Source: Nelumbo lutea (Eukaryota; Streptophyta; Magnoliopsida; Proteales; Nelumbonaceae). Taken from it: 64,000 bases of DNA. This document shows, piece by piece, positions 1 through 12,462 of the stretch (its first letter is position 1; every line of letters begins with the position of its first letter). The DNA lies in assembly GCA_022828595.1 (NCBI GenBank), contig JAKGHH010000005.1, positions 58,337,655-58,401,654 on the forward strand, given 5' to 3'. The position numbers and the translations under genes are program-made. The notes beneath the pieces are model-generated. The model searched no databases and had not been told where the DNA came from. It was given only the letters and a program-made list of their open reading frames with translations.

Positions 1-1780
1 GTGTAATACTATTGTTATTGTTTCTCCTTGGGAAGAGAAACACAAACAGATTTAGGAAATGCCATTACTTGGGACAGTATATTTTGGAAATTTCTTGGAG
101 GTTGCAGGTGGTAAAAAATGCCAAAAAATTCCTGCTTAAATCTTAGACATTTTCTGCTGACGTATCACAGAAGTGGCAATTGATATTCCATTGGTTAGCC
201 CAAGGTGCTCTTAGGTAATTGTGGTACATTACTTGGGCTGGCTGACTTCATCACTTATATTCTTTCTGTATGGCTTTCGTAAGGGTTCCTCTCTCTTTCT
301 CCCCCTCCTTTCCTTTCTTTAATACAAATACTGACCTTTCAAAATGTGTGCTCCTTCTTGGATAACCTTTTTCATAGAGAAAAATCATTCCTCCCTTCAA
401 TAGATGGCAAAAGCATATGCATCCAGAGATCGACTATATTTATATTTTGTAGTTTGCAATTAATATTACAGTGGACAACTTGAGCTCAGACTGACCCATC
501 CTGCAATTTTACATGGGCTGGGCCTGGGTCCAAAGCTTTGGGCTTTTTATTTTTTGGGCTGGGCTTGGGCCTAGCCCGTAGCTATATCCCGAGTTCAGCC
601 CAACCTTATTGAAATCCTAATTCAGCCCTAGCCTGATCTGACTATACACATGCATATGTGCATATATAGAGATACATATTTTCATGTCAAATTTCAATGT
701 GGACAGGGCCTGGGTTGATCTTAAACCTGGCCCAGCCTGCCAAACTTGTGGGGAATCGGTGCATCTATAAGTTAATAAACTGAAGTGCAGTTGCTCTATT
801 AATTAGACACAAGGGAACACAAATTTTTATTTTGTTTAGGTTTCAGTCATGTCAGAGCTAGAAGATGCATTTTCATACTTAGTGATCAGGGCTTTCATGA
901 TAAATTTTTTTTATCACCTTTAGTTTTCTTGACTTGGTTTAGCACTCGAACTTAAGGCTTAGTTTGGGAAGAGTACAAATACAAATATGTACGTTACAAG
1001 TACAAGGTTTTGAAATACAAATGTATAGTGCAAATACAAGGTTTAGTACTGTACATATTTGTATTTGTGCTCCTTCCAAACTGAGCCTAAATAACAAACG
1101 TATTCCTTTGTGGTAATTGAACTCAAATATGGTTGTTACCAATGGCATACATTGGCATTAGCAACGCTGTGGTTATGAACATGTTTTTTAATTTCTTTAA
1201 AATTTTAGTACTTTGCTGGAATTTTGTTGTTTTTTCTTCAGCAAAAAAGAAAAAAAAGAATTATGTATTTTAAACTTAATTTAAAGAACTGATAAATGAA
1301 ATATCATGTACTTAAATCTTGGTACGAGTGTTCAGCTGTCCCTCCATGAAACTCCAATACCTAGATATTTTCTTAAATGACATGGGATTTTTCTTTTTGT
1401 CAGCAACAGTGGTCAAAAGTGAAAACCCTTTAGAATTCAGGCACTGTACAGCAACCCAAGGTTGACAACATGTGGCAATTAGACCATCCACCTTGCATGA
1501 GTATTTGCCATTATCATCGAAGTGCATCAGCTTTTTCTTAATGTGTAAAATTATCACTCCACCTTGCATGAAAGTTACTTGATGTCTGTATTTATGATTT
1601 TAGTTGAGACTATCTTTTAGGAAATTTTAAGTCTTCATTGACTCCATACTTCGTAGGAATTGTTTATATTTGATAAGATCTTTTTGTTCATAAATGAGAC
1701 TCGAATCTCTTGCAGCAAAAAAAAAAAAAAAAAGGGACTCCAATCTGACATGTACAAATCTCTATCAATGTGCTTTGTAG
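1..1780 (+). other. Intron upstream of the receptor-kinase last exon
   Basis: No exon is visible here. The reading frame of the kinase exon runs back only to a poly-A tract near 1715-1735, and the conserved kinase similarity begins exactly after a T-rich stretch ending in TTTGTAG at 1780, a good splice acceptor. The earlier exons therefore lie left of the window, and this stretch is most likely intron. It holds a diverged repeat rich in GGGCTGGGCC-like words at about 490-760 and a short MITE at 956-1087. Confidence 0.6.
956..1087. mobile_element. Short palindromic MITE (family D, copy 1)
   Basis: The ends are inverted repeats: GGCTTAGTTTGGGAAGAGTA on the left and the complement of CTCCTTCCAAACTGAGCC on the right. 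The inner arms, rich in TACAAATA words, continue the palindrome. TAA flanks both ends (953-955 and 1088-1090), a 3-bp duplication typical of PIF/Harbinger-type MITEs. Related copies lie at 28321-28439 and 60285-60724, with a half copy near 40381. Confidence 0.75.
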
Positions 1781-2358
1781 AGACCACGCCACGAAGGTAC
1801 TCTCCATTATCATTCAGCCAAAGAATAAAAATTGCAGTGGATGTTGCACGGTCGCTCTCTTACCTCCATGATAGAGGTTTGCCTCATGGTAACCTAAAGC
1901 CAACAAACATAGTCCTAGCAGGCCCTGATTTTACTGCTTGCCTCACGGACTATGGTCTCCACCGGTTAATGACACCTGCTGGGACTGCAGAGCAGATGTT
2001 AAATTTGGGAGCGCTTGGATACAGAGCGCCAGAGATTGCTTCTGCGGCAAAACCATTGCCAACATTTAAGGCTGATGTTTATGCATTTGGTGTGATACTT
2101 ATGGAGTTGTTAACTAGAAGAAGTGCTGGCGACATAATTTCTGGCCAGTCAGGTGCTGTTGACCTCACAGATTGGGTTCGGCTATGTGCCCATGAAGGAC
2201 GAGTAAACGAGTGCTTTGACAGAGACATTTCTGGTGGGGAAGAACAAACAAAAGCAATGGATGATTTGCTTGCCGTATCTCTCCGGTGTATTCTCCCTGT
2301 AAATGAGAGGCCTAACATCAGACAAGTCTTCGAGGATCTTTGTTCTATATCAGTTTGA
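1781..2358 (+). CDS. Inactive LRR receptor-like kinase, last exon (3' partial gene)
   Basis: This is the C-terminal lobe of a plant leucine-rich-repeat receptor-like kinase of the At5g10020/GHR1 group, closest by recall to At5g10020. These are plasma-membrane proteins that act in signalling without being active kinases. About 193 residues are encoded after the acceptor at 1780, starting ETTPRRYSP and ending in SISV before TGA. The catalytic-loop region reads HGNLKPTN where active kinases have HRDLKxxN, so the catalytic Asp is missing. The DFG metal-binding motif is replaced by DYG. An APE-like RAPEIA, a DVYAFGVILMELLTRR helix and an NERPNIRQ end motif follow. The methionine open in frame at 1660 is intronic and is not a start. 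The ectodomain, LRRs and membrane segment lie outside the window to the left. Family is secure; the exact subgroup is less so. Confidence 0.9.
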
Positions 2359-2930
2359 AATTTGTGTATATGTATCTTGGAATTAATTTTGCATTCTGAC
2401 TTCTATTTTTCTTTTCCTTTTCTTTGAGGGTTCCCAAGCCTTTCAAATGTGGGCTAATTTTCATTTTTTTTTTCTCCATGTAAAGGGATTATTGATCCAT
2501 TGATTGATTGATATTGTTTGAGTTAGTTTGAGTGTTGTAATTCTTTGTCAAATGCCATTAATGAGATTGCTCAATCAAATGACACTAAAAAACTTTGAAA
2601 GGAGCTGTTTATCTTTTATTGTTCTAAATGCTGCATAAATTCCAATTAAACACCTTGGACGTTTGTTCCCTTCACGTGATGGAACAGTATACTGCAATTC
2701 TTTACTGGTGGAGAGAGTCCTTGTTTTTCAATCGTTAAGGATCCGTAGTTCAGTTTTAGACGGATTTTATAATGCACTTTATTTCATTCACGAAGTTCTT
2801 CAGAGGTCAAATGGTATTTTCACAAGTGAAACTTACCTGTGGTCTCCAACAGCTTTTGACCATCAAGGCAGCTCTAACAGAATATTTGAGAAATTCAAAT
2901 AAGGGAGTTCGATGATATAGTATAGGTAAA
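2359..2930. other. 3' flank of the kinase gene
   Basis: AT-rich DNA with short T runs and GATT repeats near 2495. It is probably the 3' UTR followed by intergenic sequence. No further coding or structured element was recognised. Confidence 0.4.
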
Positions 2931-3502
2931 TGCACCCAAAAAACGGTTAGACTGAAATTAGTTAAACATGTCCATTGGTAGAAAGCACTTAGATTTAACA
3001 TGGTTCAGCTTAATAGCCTACATCCAGGAAGAGAAAAAAAATATCCATTATGAGAATAAGATATACATGGCTGATCTCTCTATGATCCCACAACAAAATT
3101 TGTTATTCAAACCTAAACCATGCAACCAATAGCTTAAAAAAGCAAAATGCCCAATTATATCAAAATTATATATAGGCCCTCTTCCATCAGATTTAAACCC
3201 TTATTATCTTTAACACCCTCCCTAAAAGAAAACTCAAATACAACTAAGTACAATATATCACTCCACCTCTCAAACTCAAGATTGAGAAACCAACTTAACT
3301 TTGCAAGGATATTGAAACAATCTCCATGAAAGTTGATATATTGTTGAAGTAGCAAATATGAAAGTTGGGATGTTGAAGTAGCTTCTTAGAAACCAAAATT
3401 GGCTTTAAAATGCTATATGTGGTAACAATATAATATGAGCTAGTGTAAAAAAGTTAAGAGTAAAACCAAGCCATGATTTAGTAATCACCAAACTGAACCT
3501 AG

Positions 3503-3840
3503 ACAATGAAAAAGCAACGTATGTCATACTAAAGAATTGAAGTTAACCATTGAAAAAGCCAATCACAACCACCAAACTGAAAAACCATGTCAAACAAATG
3601 GATAATTAGAAGTGCCAACAAATTTACCTAATCAAAATTGGCCAATGGAGCTAACTACGAAATCCACGAACATGGGTAAAGAATCAAAGTTAGCCAATGG
3701 AAAACCAACATATGTTATGCCAAAGAATTGGAGTTAGCTATCAAAAGTATAATCACAATCACCGGACTAAAGAACCAACCATATCAACCGACTAAATAAT
3801 GAGAAATGCAAAAAAATTACCAAATTAGAGTTGACTTGTG
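3503..3840. repeat. Two imperfect tandem units of about 190 bp
   Basis: Segments starting near 3503 and 3693 repeat the same word order: an AATGGAAAA-type start, then ACATATGTTATGC-, AAAGAATTGGAGTTA-, AATCACAA- and ATGAGAAATGC-like words. They form diverged tandem units inside the LTR-type element. No coding was recognised. Confidence 0.5.
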
Positions 3841-4816
3841 GAAAGCCAACTATGATCTCCATAAACCAAATCAATGTCCAATGGAAAACCAGTTAGAAAA
3901 CTCAACTAGATTCCTCAACATTGATTTAGAATGGAATATAATAAAGAATCATTGCTAAAGCATTTCTTCGAATGCCTTTCATGTAGAACAAACATGAGTT
4001 AAACAAACTAGATATTGACTAATGAATAAATCCAAAATTCATTAGAATATTCCAAATACCGATCATAACAATGAAGAACCATTGTATAAATTCTACACCT
4101 TTGAGACATTTTCTTGAACATTGAATAGTTGCCTTGGAATCCAATATCACATGCTAATGTTGATAACATAAATAGACTAAAGAGGTTGTACTACTTCCAT
4201 AATAATTCTTTGCAAAATTTTAGAACTCTTAAAGAAAACACCAAATTTAACCAAATGGCTCACAACCAACCTTTAAGACAATTAATCAAACAACTCCCTC
4301 TCTGACAAATATAAATCTTGTCGGAGAGGGAGTCCTTCGAGAAAGAAAAGAAAAGAAGAAATCCCAAAAAGGCTTTAATAGTGTTAAAAATAAGGACTAG
4401 AAAGACACAATAGTTTACTAACCAGATTAGATTTCTTTGCACAAATGACCCTTTGGTCTTCTTTCTCATCTAAAATATGATTTGAACTCTAAAAACTCAA
4501 GTCTAAGACTAGAAAGTGTGAGAGAATTGAAAAAAAGCCAAATCTTATACTAGTACTACTTTTTCCTGATTTTCCATAGAACTAATGAGAAACAATATCA
4601 CCCCTTTAGGGGCCTATAAAAATTCCAGAGATAATGACAAAAAATACTCAAAAATATTCGTAATTAAATGGTAAAAGTGGATTCTTAAAAGATTCTTTCC
4701 AAGTTCAAGCTTGCATGACAAGACATGAACAATAAAAGGCCATGAATAGTAACTTATGGTTAAAACATAACCATCGGTCCACCTTAATTCACCTAACTAA
4801 TTCCCACACCAAATTT

Positions 4817-4828
4817 GCTCTGATACCA
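4817..4828 (-). other. Primer-binding site (initiator Met tRNA type)
   Basis: On the minus strand this reads TGGTATCAGAGC, the usual primer site of plant LTR retrotransposons. It directly abuts the TG (plus strand) of the proposed LTR at 4829. Confidence 0.6.
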
Positions 4829-5138
4829 TGTTAACTAGCAAAAAAGAAAATAATAAACCTAGAAGAAAATAGAAAGAAGAAAGTATCAAGATTTAACATG
4901 ATTCAGCTTGGTATACTACATCCATAGGAAGAGGGAAAAACATCCACGATGAGAGTAAGATATACATTGTTGACTTCTTTAAAATTTCGCAAGCTGCAAC
5001 AAAATGTCCATTCTCACTCAACCCTAATCTACCAATCACTTAAATAAGCAATGGACCCAATTATATCAAGATTATACATGTGCTCCTCTTCCTATCATAA
5101 ATACATACAAAGTCTCAAAAGTTCATCAACATTACAAA

Positions 5139-5356
5139 CAAGGTTTAAAATATTGATACATGCCGATACACTGGTTGGGGTGTATCGGCCTATATCGAGC
5201 TTTGCTTATATTTTTTTTTAGTTTTTTTTTTCGAACTGGTTCAGAAGGGTTGGTTTAAGGACCATCTACCCACTGAACCAGGTCAGACCCCGGAACACCC
5301 ACTGTAGTGGCGTATCGGGAGGTACGGTCCAATACGTATCAATATTTTGAACCTTG
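5139..5356. mobile_element. hAT-like MITE (family A, copy 1)
   Basis: The terminal inverted repeat is CAAGGTTTAAAATATTGATA on the left and the complement of TATCAATATTTTGAACCTTG on the right. Perfect 8-bp target duplications ATTACAAA flank it (5131-5138, 5357-5364), the length expected for hAT insertions. It sits inside the LTR-like segment 4829-5436, and the other LTR-like copy lacks it. It is 218 bp with no coding capacity. Confidence 0.85.
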
Positions 5357-5689
5357 ATTACAAATATACTCTTGCAACCTCCAACACCCTTGCTGAAAGA
5401 AAAATGAAATACAACCAAATACAATTTATCACTCTATAAAACAAAGGCATGCCCTTTCAGGCTTCACCGCCTGAAGTTATAGCCACTTTTCACATTTTCA
5501 TCAATAAAGCCAGATCTAATTCAGCATACACACTATTAACAAACTTCACCCTTTTTCCCAGTATTGGAACTTCAACTTTGATATCTACACACTCCATTAC
5601 TTACCAAAAAAAGATAACGATACACATGGAAAACCTGTAACAAAATTTATTGGGCTTAATTCATAAATAAGTGTACTCAAAGTTAATTA

Positions 5690-6038
5690 GTTTTTTGTAA
5701 GTAATATATTTTATTAAAAATGAACAAATATATGTAAAATGAAACCATTCTTGGAGAGTACAGATTCCTATCTCTCCTCATTACACTAACTTACAAAAAT
5801 TACAACTAAGCACCAAAAAGGCTGAACCCTATTTACCCCTTGCTTAGCCAAAGTATCAGCCACACCATTTGCTGCTCTAGGAACCCATTGAATTCTTATC
5901 AACATTTCTCTTGTTAGCCATTTAATCTTTTTTAGCATTTCTATATGAGCCCAAACTGCATTTTCCTCACCCTTCAACCAGCTGTGAGTCACCTTCAATG
6001 ATCAGCCTATCCAAATTCATTTCTTTTGCCTTTTGTAC
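5690..6038 (-). mobile_element. LINE 3' end with RNase H fragment
   Basis: Read on the minus strand, the block opens with KEMNLDRLIIEGDS and, after a frame break, continues with IQWVPRAANGVADTLAKQGV. These are hallmarks of the RNase H domain at the C-terminus of plant LINE (non-LTR) polyproteins: the GDS strand and the late N-x-x-AD-x-LA motif. A T-rich stretch on the plus strand near 5690-5715 could be the remains of the poly-A tail. The frame is broken, so it is dead. It abuts the stop codon of the IST1-like gene. Confidence 0.75.
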
Positions 6039-9000
6039 TCAAAATTCAGGAGTTATTATTGAATTGCTTGTCATAGAAAGATTATTAGATCCAAGGTCTG
6101 GCTCATGAGGAGTAAACAAGTTTGGGTATGAGAAATATGGGTCATCATCCATTGATGGCAATGGCTGAGGTTGGTGCTGGATAGATTTGTGTTCAATAAC
6201 TCGGTCACCAGAAGTAGGTAGCTCCAATTCCTCTCTAGGTGCATCATAAGTTGGGGAATTTTGAATTTCTAAACTTTGATTGGATCCATTTTCTCTAAGT
6301 AGGTCCAAGGAATATGAAATGCCATCAGTATCACCAAAAGACTGCTGATGATCCAGCTTTGATATCTCCATTCTATCCGATTGATAATGACTCGTTATGT
6401 TGATTTCATCTTCACTTGTGAAATCATTGCCCTCATAGGCTTGTTCATTAATTTTCTTGATGAATTCAGTGATCCTGGTCTGTGCAAGGCTTGCTGCTGA
6501 GCGAGCTGCCACTGCTGCATGTTCTGCAAATTCTGCAGCAGCCTCAGCAGCAGCCAAGACATCCTGCAGGTCAACATTGGCTTCACTTTTTGTCCCCAAA
6601 ATGGATGGAGCTGGCTTGCTTTTTCTTGACAAAAATGAAGCAGAAGACAATGAAGGGGGAGCAATGAATGATAAGAATTGTTTGTCTTCACCTGTACCAG
6701 CAGAGACATTGACTGGGGGAGCAACTGATGGTTCTACCACAACTTCCTCAGGTTCCACATGTGGGTCATGATTTTCATTAGAACTGCATGTTATTGGTCC
6801 ATGATCACCCACTGAATATTCTTTTATGTCAAGATCACCCTCAGAATTATTTCTAAATTCATGAGCAGGAAGATCCATGTTTGGTGCTACAGTGTCAATA
6901 CTTGGTTCCAATGGTAATTTAGGGACTTCAGGAAGATCCAATGTAGCAAAGCTTGTATCAGACTCAGATTGTTGGCCAGGTGCTTGAGCAGGTGCTGAAT
7001 ACAGTGGATTGTCATGTTTCTCCTTAGGCATAGGCAATTTAGATCCACTCAGAAGCTGGGTTGGGCCATTCTGTTAAAAGACATGCAATTTGCTAAATAG
7101 AGAAAAGCAAAATCTTAATATAGAAAGGGATAAGTGAAATATTTTAATTACCAGAAGATCTTCGTGTGGTTTGAAGAATTCAGTTTCAGAGGCAGCTGGA
7201 TCCCAATCCAACTCATGCTCTTCTGCTATTTCTTTCAGCAACTTCAATTTTGCTTCAGCAAGAGGAGCATGAACAGATAGTAGTTCAATTAACTGCAAGA
7301 ATATACTATACTGCCCATTAGAAAAAAGCAACAATATACAGAAAAAAAAGAAATTCCCCCTACAAGTTACATTATAAGATGGATGGAAATTGATGTGACC
7401 TTGCGATCAACACCACAGTCTGGCATGAGCTCAGTTGCAGCTGACACAAACTCCTTTCCATATTTGTTAGCAAATAACATCTGAACCTGTTGTAGTTCTG
7501 GCAAGTCAGCACATCTAGGTGCTGCAAAACACACACTGGAAATTGCTCCCTTCAAGTCAAGAGGACATTCCCTGAACATTTTGGCAGTATCAGATCACGA
7601 CTATCCGACTCTAGAATACATATATATATATATATATGTATATCCTTGTAACAAACACAACCAAGATGAACCCAATGATGATTTGGTCTAACCCAATTCA
7701 ACCTGGTTCAATTAGGTTCTCTGGATTATGTAAGCTTATATATAATATTGTAGTATAACCCATATTCCTAATGCACCTTATCATTCCTCCACACACCTTA
7801 AACTGGACAATTAAGAGACTCGTGTTAGTTTAAAACGTTCTTAGCCATTGGATAGACTTGGGGAGTTTATCCTGACAAGGCTAACACTGGTGTGCTGCCA
7901 AGGAGTTGGAGCAGCTTGTCTCAGCTACTAGGGTTAGACCCCAAGCACAACCAGTGTGTGTTTATTAGAAGCACTGAACCTGGACCAATTTCTAGTTATG
8001 CCTTGGACCTTGAAGATAGATGGGCAAAATTGGAAAGTTACACATAACCCCAAACTTGATTATGGTACTACACTAGTTGTTGGACTGAGCTGTCTTTGAT
8101 ATGCCAACCAGTGAGATCCATTAAGGGTAAAATACCTGGGTATGTTGGGGCAGTCTAAGAATTCACCTGAGTGGGTGATCATAGAGATAGGATCGGTCCC
8201 TTTGTCGGACAAAGTGAATTGTCAGGGTTTACACTATATCTTATGGAAACCTAAACTGCCGGTGGTGGATTTCACTTGTGTTTGAAATATGGTTTTGTAA
8301 AATATATTTATATGTTATATATATTACTATTTTATGAAAAGGTCTGCAAAAGGTTTTAATCCTGGGATCCATTCAAGCAAAGAGTGTGACACTGCACCTT
8401 GCAGCTAGGGGAGAGTTCCTTCCCTGTCAGGCAATGTTTTTGACCATTATGGGCCGAGAGGTTAAGTGTAAGAGACCATTACAGGTCTGATTACTTGATG
8501 GACTTTGTCTTACATGAGTCCATTATCTTTGGGTCTTCATAGAGTGGCTGAATCCAAGGATCATTTAGGTGTAAATGTTGGGCCCAAACTGGACCAATGC
8601 TGATTGCGTCAGGGGTTCACTGCCCTGAGTAGTGCATTTGGCCTAGCCTCTTTCAGAGGTTGGGCCAAACCCATGTGGGCTTATGTGAGATCATTGTGGG
8701 GTTCCACGCCATATAGTATCAGGCCTAAAGTGGCCATGCAACACCTTGGGTCGTGAGCCTTTGAAGTAGATGAGCCTTAGGTCCATAATTAATAAGATTA
8801 AGTTAGTTGTCACATGAAGTTGTCATGTACTCTGGGTCAAATCTAGGTTTGGTAATGGGTATGGAGCACCTATTCGCTTAAGAGGATAAGACTTATCTCT
8901 TAATAGAGTCCAAATCCAAATCAGATTTGGATAATCTCCTAATTTGATTAGGAGAGTGCTCCATAAGGAGATAAATGAAGAAGAGGGTGAACTAAACTAA

Positions 9001-9944
9001 AACACCTTTCTCTCTCTTGTTCTCTTCTATTCTCCTTTGTCTCCCGGGAAACCCTATCACGACCTGGGCTTTCAAGAACTGATTTTTGATAAGTTTTTCT
9101 TCTAGTTTTTAAGAAAATCAGGCTCACTTACCTCATTCGATTCAAGCAAGTTGGATCACAGTTTTGCTAAAAATAGTGTTGCTGAACCGGCTTCACCTAC
9201 ACATTGTGCCATCTTCAGTGGAGGTTGGTTTTAGGAATAATTTGGGCGTGAACTTCCACCTTTGGATCTGTGCTTGTGGTATTTGTATCAGGTATGATTT
9301 CCCTTTTTGATTTGGTTTCAAATCTGGTCCAGTTCAGTGCAAGATTGATCTGGAAAATTCAGTTTTCAAATTCACCGGGAAATCGGTTCCCACAAGGGTT
9401 AGAAAATTTTTTGAAATTTCGCCCAGCTATTTAGCATGGTTCGGCCATCCATATGATGGGTTCTAAACCCTTCTAACAATACAGTCCAACCCATGAAGAT
9501 CCTAGATAGCTGACGTTGGGTAATACCGTAATAGCTTTTTTATATAAAGAGATGTGTGATTTGAGGATTAGGAATAAAATATTATTTGATGAAGAATGTC
9601 TTGTATTTAGGAGGATGAGAAGTACTAGTAGAAAATGGTGGTTCCCACGTTTAGGACCCTTGCATGGACTTGTTTGGGCTTACCTCAAGGAGCTTGGTTG
9701 GGGTCCATGGGTGGAGCCCCTGGCCCAGATGAGGTGCAAGGAGCATCAGCTGAGGCATCAGGCCTAGATTAGCTGACTAGGTGGAGCCCCTGGCCCATGC
9801 TTGAAAAAGCTCATGACTAGGATGAGGTGCAAGGTGCATCAGGCCGGGACTAGGTGTGCCTAAGGCATGCCTTTTAAATCACCAACCCCCTTAGCTTTAA
9901 TCTCCCTCTCCCTCCCTCCCTCCCTCTCTCCTCTTTCCTCTCTC

Positions 9945-9978
<34 letters not shown>

Positions 9979-11907
9979 AAAAAGTTAATGGTTTTAGAGA
10001 ATTTTTTCCTCTATGGATCCATTTAGTAGCATAGAAAACGGACAAAAATGAATGATTTATAGAAAAAAGTTATTTTACAAAGTTTTCTTGTACATAAAAT
10101 GGTCATGGTGAGCAAACAGTTTCTAAAAAGTGACAAGTCACATTCCAAAAGGGGGTTGGTTCTGTTGCTTTAAATTTTTGTGATCCCCATATATGCATCA
10201 ATTATTCAGGTTTGTTATTTGTATTCTGAGTTAAAGCCAAATATCACAAGGAAAACAAATTTCCTATTGTATGTGTGTGTATACATATACTTCTAGAAGT
10301 CAGACAGCTTGGGCAGTTCTGTATAATTTTTATATCAATTCAATTGGTGAGGCTAACCAAAGTTGTCCTAGATTCTGGTCTGGTCCAATCAGTTGTCTAG
10401 TCTGGTCTGGTTTTTAAAACAATCCACTTCTATCAGAAGATCCAAGAAAACCATAGCTTTTCCTGGAATAGACATTTATATGCTGTTCATGGACTGGTTA
10501 TTTTTGAATATATGGTTTGCCTCCTGTGCTATGAGATGAAGATGATAACACTTATCCCCTTAGAACTCATGAATTCCGTAAGTCAGTACAAGTTATTTCC
10601 CAATTCAAACAAGCAAAAACTTGGGTATGAGGCTAGAAGGCCCCGTAGAGATAGTGTTGGGGGCTATGACATGCTCGTATTAAGAGGATCAGGCATGACA
10701 ATTGAAGGGTCCACATGGATATAACTTGGGTCAATGAATTGCCTTAACACAGAATTGGTGTTTTTTTCCCATTTTGTAGGTTTACTGTATTCATTTGGAT
10801 GGAGAGAATTATTCTATTACAACTATTAAGAAAGCTCCTTAAAATAAATACATCAGATGATTAGAAGTCATTCAATCATGTTAATCTGCAGCGAATGGTA
10901 GGGTGCATTTAAACTGTAGGTTCTGATCATCATAAACAACAAATAGCAATTGTTTTGAATATGCATATGACTCACCAAGCTAACAAAATTAGGTGCAGAA
11001 CTGATTATATAATCATAAAAATGAAATGCTTTCATCATTAGATCTTTCAGTACACAGGAGGGTAAGTCATATTGGCAACTAAATACTGAAGTTATGAAAA
11101 CACCTCTGTGTCTCAATAATTGGAAGACGAACAGCAATAAGTTCACAGTATAGTTCAATAATCTCCTGTGCAGCTATCATTTTCTCATCAAGAATAATGT
11201 GCTCCACCTGAAAATAATGCATAAGCCCAAAATGATGACATTAAGAAACTAGAAAACATCCATTACGTATCCATATGTGGACAAGTGAAAGATTATCAAA
11301 CTTGAATTTAGGAGAGAAAGCCATCATACACGTATGCGAGCTGTTGCTTCTTGTCCAGTCTCCAGTAGTTTGCCAATTTCCTTCCAAATTTGCTTTATTT
11401 GAGCTTCTCTTCTGTTTCGCAACAACTTTATGCGCGGAATTGTCAGCTTCAGAAGGGTTTTACTGGAACGATGAATAAAAATCAAATTTGCAAAGGTTCA
11501 AATAAACACTCTGAAAGTCATTACCAAATACCTACTTAGCTAAATTAAGTAAAAGTGAAACTGAAACAAGTATCATCTTATTTCACCAACGTCAATGAAG
11601 ATAATGTTATCTAGTAATTATTAATTAAGAAGAGTATTTTAAGCCATTATAGTCTATATCTCTGACTCCATGATCCAATGCAGATCAATGTCGACAACAA
11701 AGAAAAGAAAGAGCCTATCAAACAAAATCTGGAAACCAACATTGTGGATTACATAACAATGGATATAGAGTGATTCAAGTAGCTAGGTTTATCAATAGAA
11801 ACAGTAGAAACAGAACAAGTTGATAAATTCAAGGCTCAAATTGGGACAAACACGCACCATTTCGCTCCTTTAAAACCTTTATTGAAGAAAGCATCGAGCA
11901 TGGACAT
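6039..11907 (-). CDS. IST1-like protein (ESCRT-III associated)
   Basis: This protein family binds ESCRT-III/CHMP1 and the ATPase VPS4/SKD1 and helps sort membrane proteins into multivesicular endosomes. I assembled six exons (minus strand): 11907-11858, 11462-11330, 11207-11104, 7571-7400, 7292-7152, 7070-6039. All borders are GT-AG, phases agree, and they give about 543 residues. The N-terminal Ist1 domain covers roughly residues 8-180: it starts MSMLDAFFNKGFKGAK, followed by KTLLKLTIPRIKLLRNRR, an RVEHII segment, IETQRECPLDLK and ELDWDPAASE. Residues after about 210 are acidic, serine-rich and low complexity, with an alanine-rich stretch near the middle (EAAAEFAEHAAVAARSAA). A second ATG six bases downstream (11901) would give MLDAFF, the usual family start. 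Intron 3 is 3.5 kb and full of repeats. The last codons and stop meet a LINE fragment, so the true C-terminus may have been longer. Confidence 0.9.
7640..9500 (+). repeat. Repeat-derived, LTR-like sequence in IST1-like intron 3
   Basis: This stretch is richer in GC than its surroundings and has no reading frame of note. It contains a promoter-like part (GGAGATAAATGAAGAAG near 8959), a pyrimidine-rich leader after it, and a GTATTTGTATCAGGTATGA word near 9280 that weakly resembles the start of a retrotransposon primer site. It may be a solo LTR on the plus strand, but I found no paired copy and no target duplication. Confidence 0.3.
9700..9870. repeat. Local duplication with GGTGGAGCCCCTGGCCCA words
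   Basis: The word AGGTGGAGCCCCTGGCCCA-like occurs near 9709 and 9780, each followed by GATGAGGTGCAAGG and GCATCAGGC at different spacing. It is a decayed short tandem duplication within the intron. Confidence 0.5.
9899..10255. repeat. CT-microsatellite plus dispersed repeat shared with the mTERF flanks
   Basis: A pyrimidine run (about 9899-9970, ending in pure CT) is followed by sequence that closely matches 27840-28100 and 36740-37010. Shared words include CTATGGATCCATTT, AAAAAGTGACA and GGTTCTGTTGCTTTAAATTT. The two latter copies come from the mTERF-PPR duplication; this one shows the block is a dispersed repeat. Confidence 0.65.
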
Positions 11908-12330
11908 GACTTCAACCGAAGATCCAGAAACTCAAACTCAACTTTCGGAATCCAACAATCGTCCTTGCAAAAACCAGAAAAAATAAACAATAAGAAGCGG
12001 GAGAGATACCAGCCGGCGAATATGATGTTCAATTTCTAAATAACTATTTATAAAGGATCTGTCTCCTAAACCTTTTCATCAATGGAGACTTCTATTAATT
12101 AACAATTAAGATTGAACCAAGTGAGAATTGGAAAAAGGGAAGAAGACAGAGAGGAAGCTCACTCTACCTGCTCCCTCAGCTTCGGAAAGCGTCCTATCTC
12201 GAGAATCTTTTCTTACGCTCCAAGTATCTTCACGTCCTTGATTTTTCCTTCTGTAACCAGACAAATATACGTTGCGCCGCTTGGTGTAGTTCACACTCGC
12301 ACAAATATGTTGTATTGCATCTAGTTATTA
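11908..12330 (-). promoter_or_regulatory. 5' leader and promoter region of the IST1-like gene
   Basis: The region directly upstream of the IST1-like start on the minus strand. It is pyrimidine-rich on that strand near 12120-12180, as in many plant leaders. No sure TATA box or transcription start could be fixed, and a non-coding first exon is possible. Confidence 0.35.
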
Positions 12331-12462
12331 CGCGGCTCCGGAAAAGATGTGGATGTGCTCAGTTCGTTAGTCGTTACTGCTCTGTCATCGTCTACCGCTC
12401 GAGTCTCTCCCTCCGGATCTCCTGCGCACGTCTACTCACAAGTCACAACACACTACCGCGTG

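Larger units (their letters stand above)
2990..5436 (-). mobile_element. Decayed LTR-type element, minus strand
   Basis: Two related segments, about 2990-3265 and 4829-5436, share a long stretch (from ATTTAACATG to ATCACTC) in direct orientation and look like LTRs. The right one begins TG at 4829. Directly next to it, on the minus strand, is the initiator-Met tRNA primer site TGGTATCAGAGC (4828-4817). For a minus-strand element this is the expected order: 5' LTR at high coordinates, then the primer site. A purine-rich stretch on the minus strand just above 3265 is a possible polypurine tract. No gag or pol coding was found, so it is a non-autonomous or badly decayed element. The left LTR cannot be aligned before about 2990. 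Confidence 0.5.

Noticed and set aside
1660..1780. ATG at 1660 as the start of a small kinase gene.
   Set aside because: The added residues are lysine-rich translation of an A tract, kinase similarity begins right after a good acceptor at 1780, and the family protein is about 1000 residues long.
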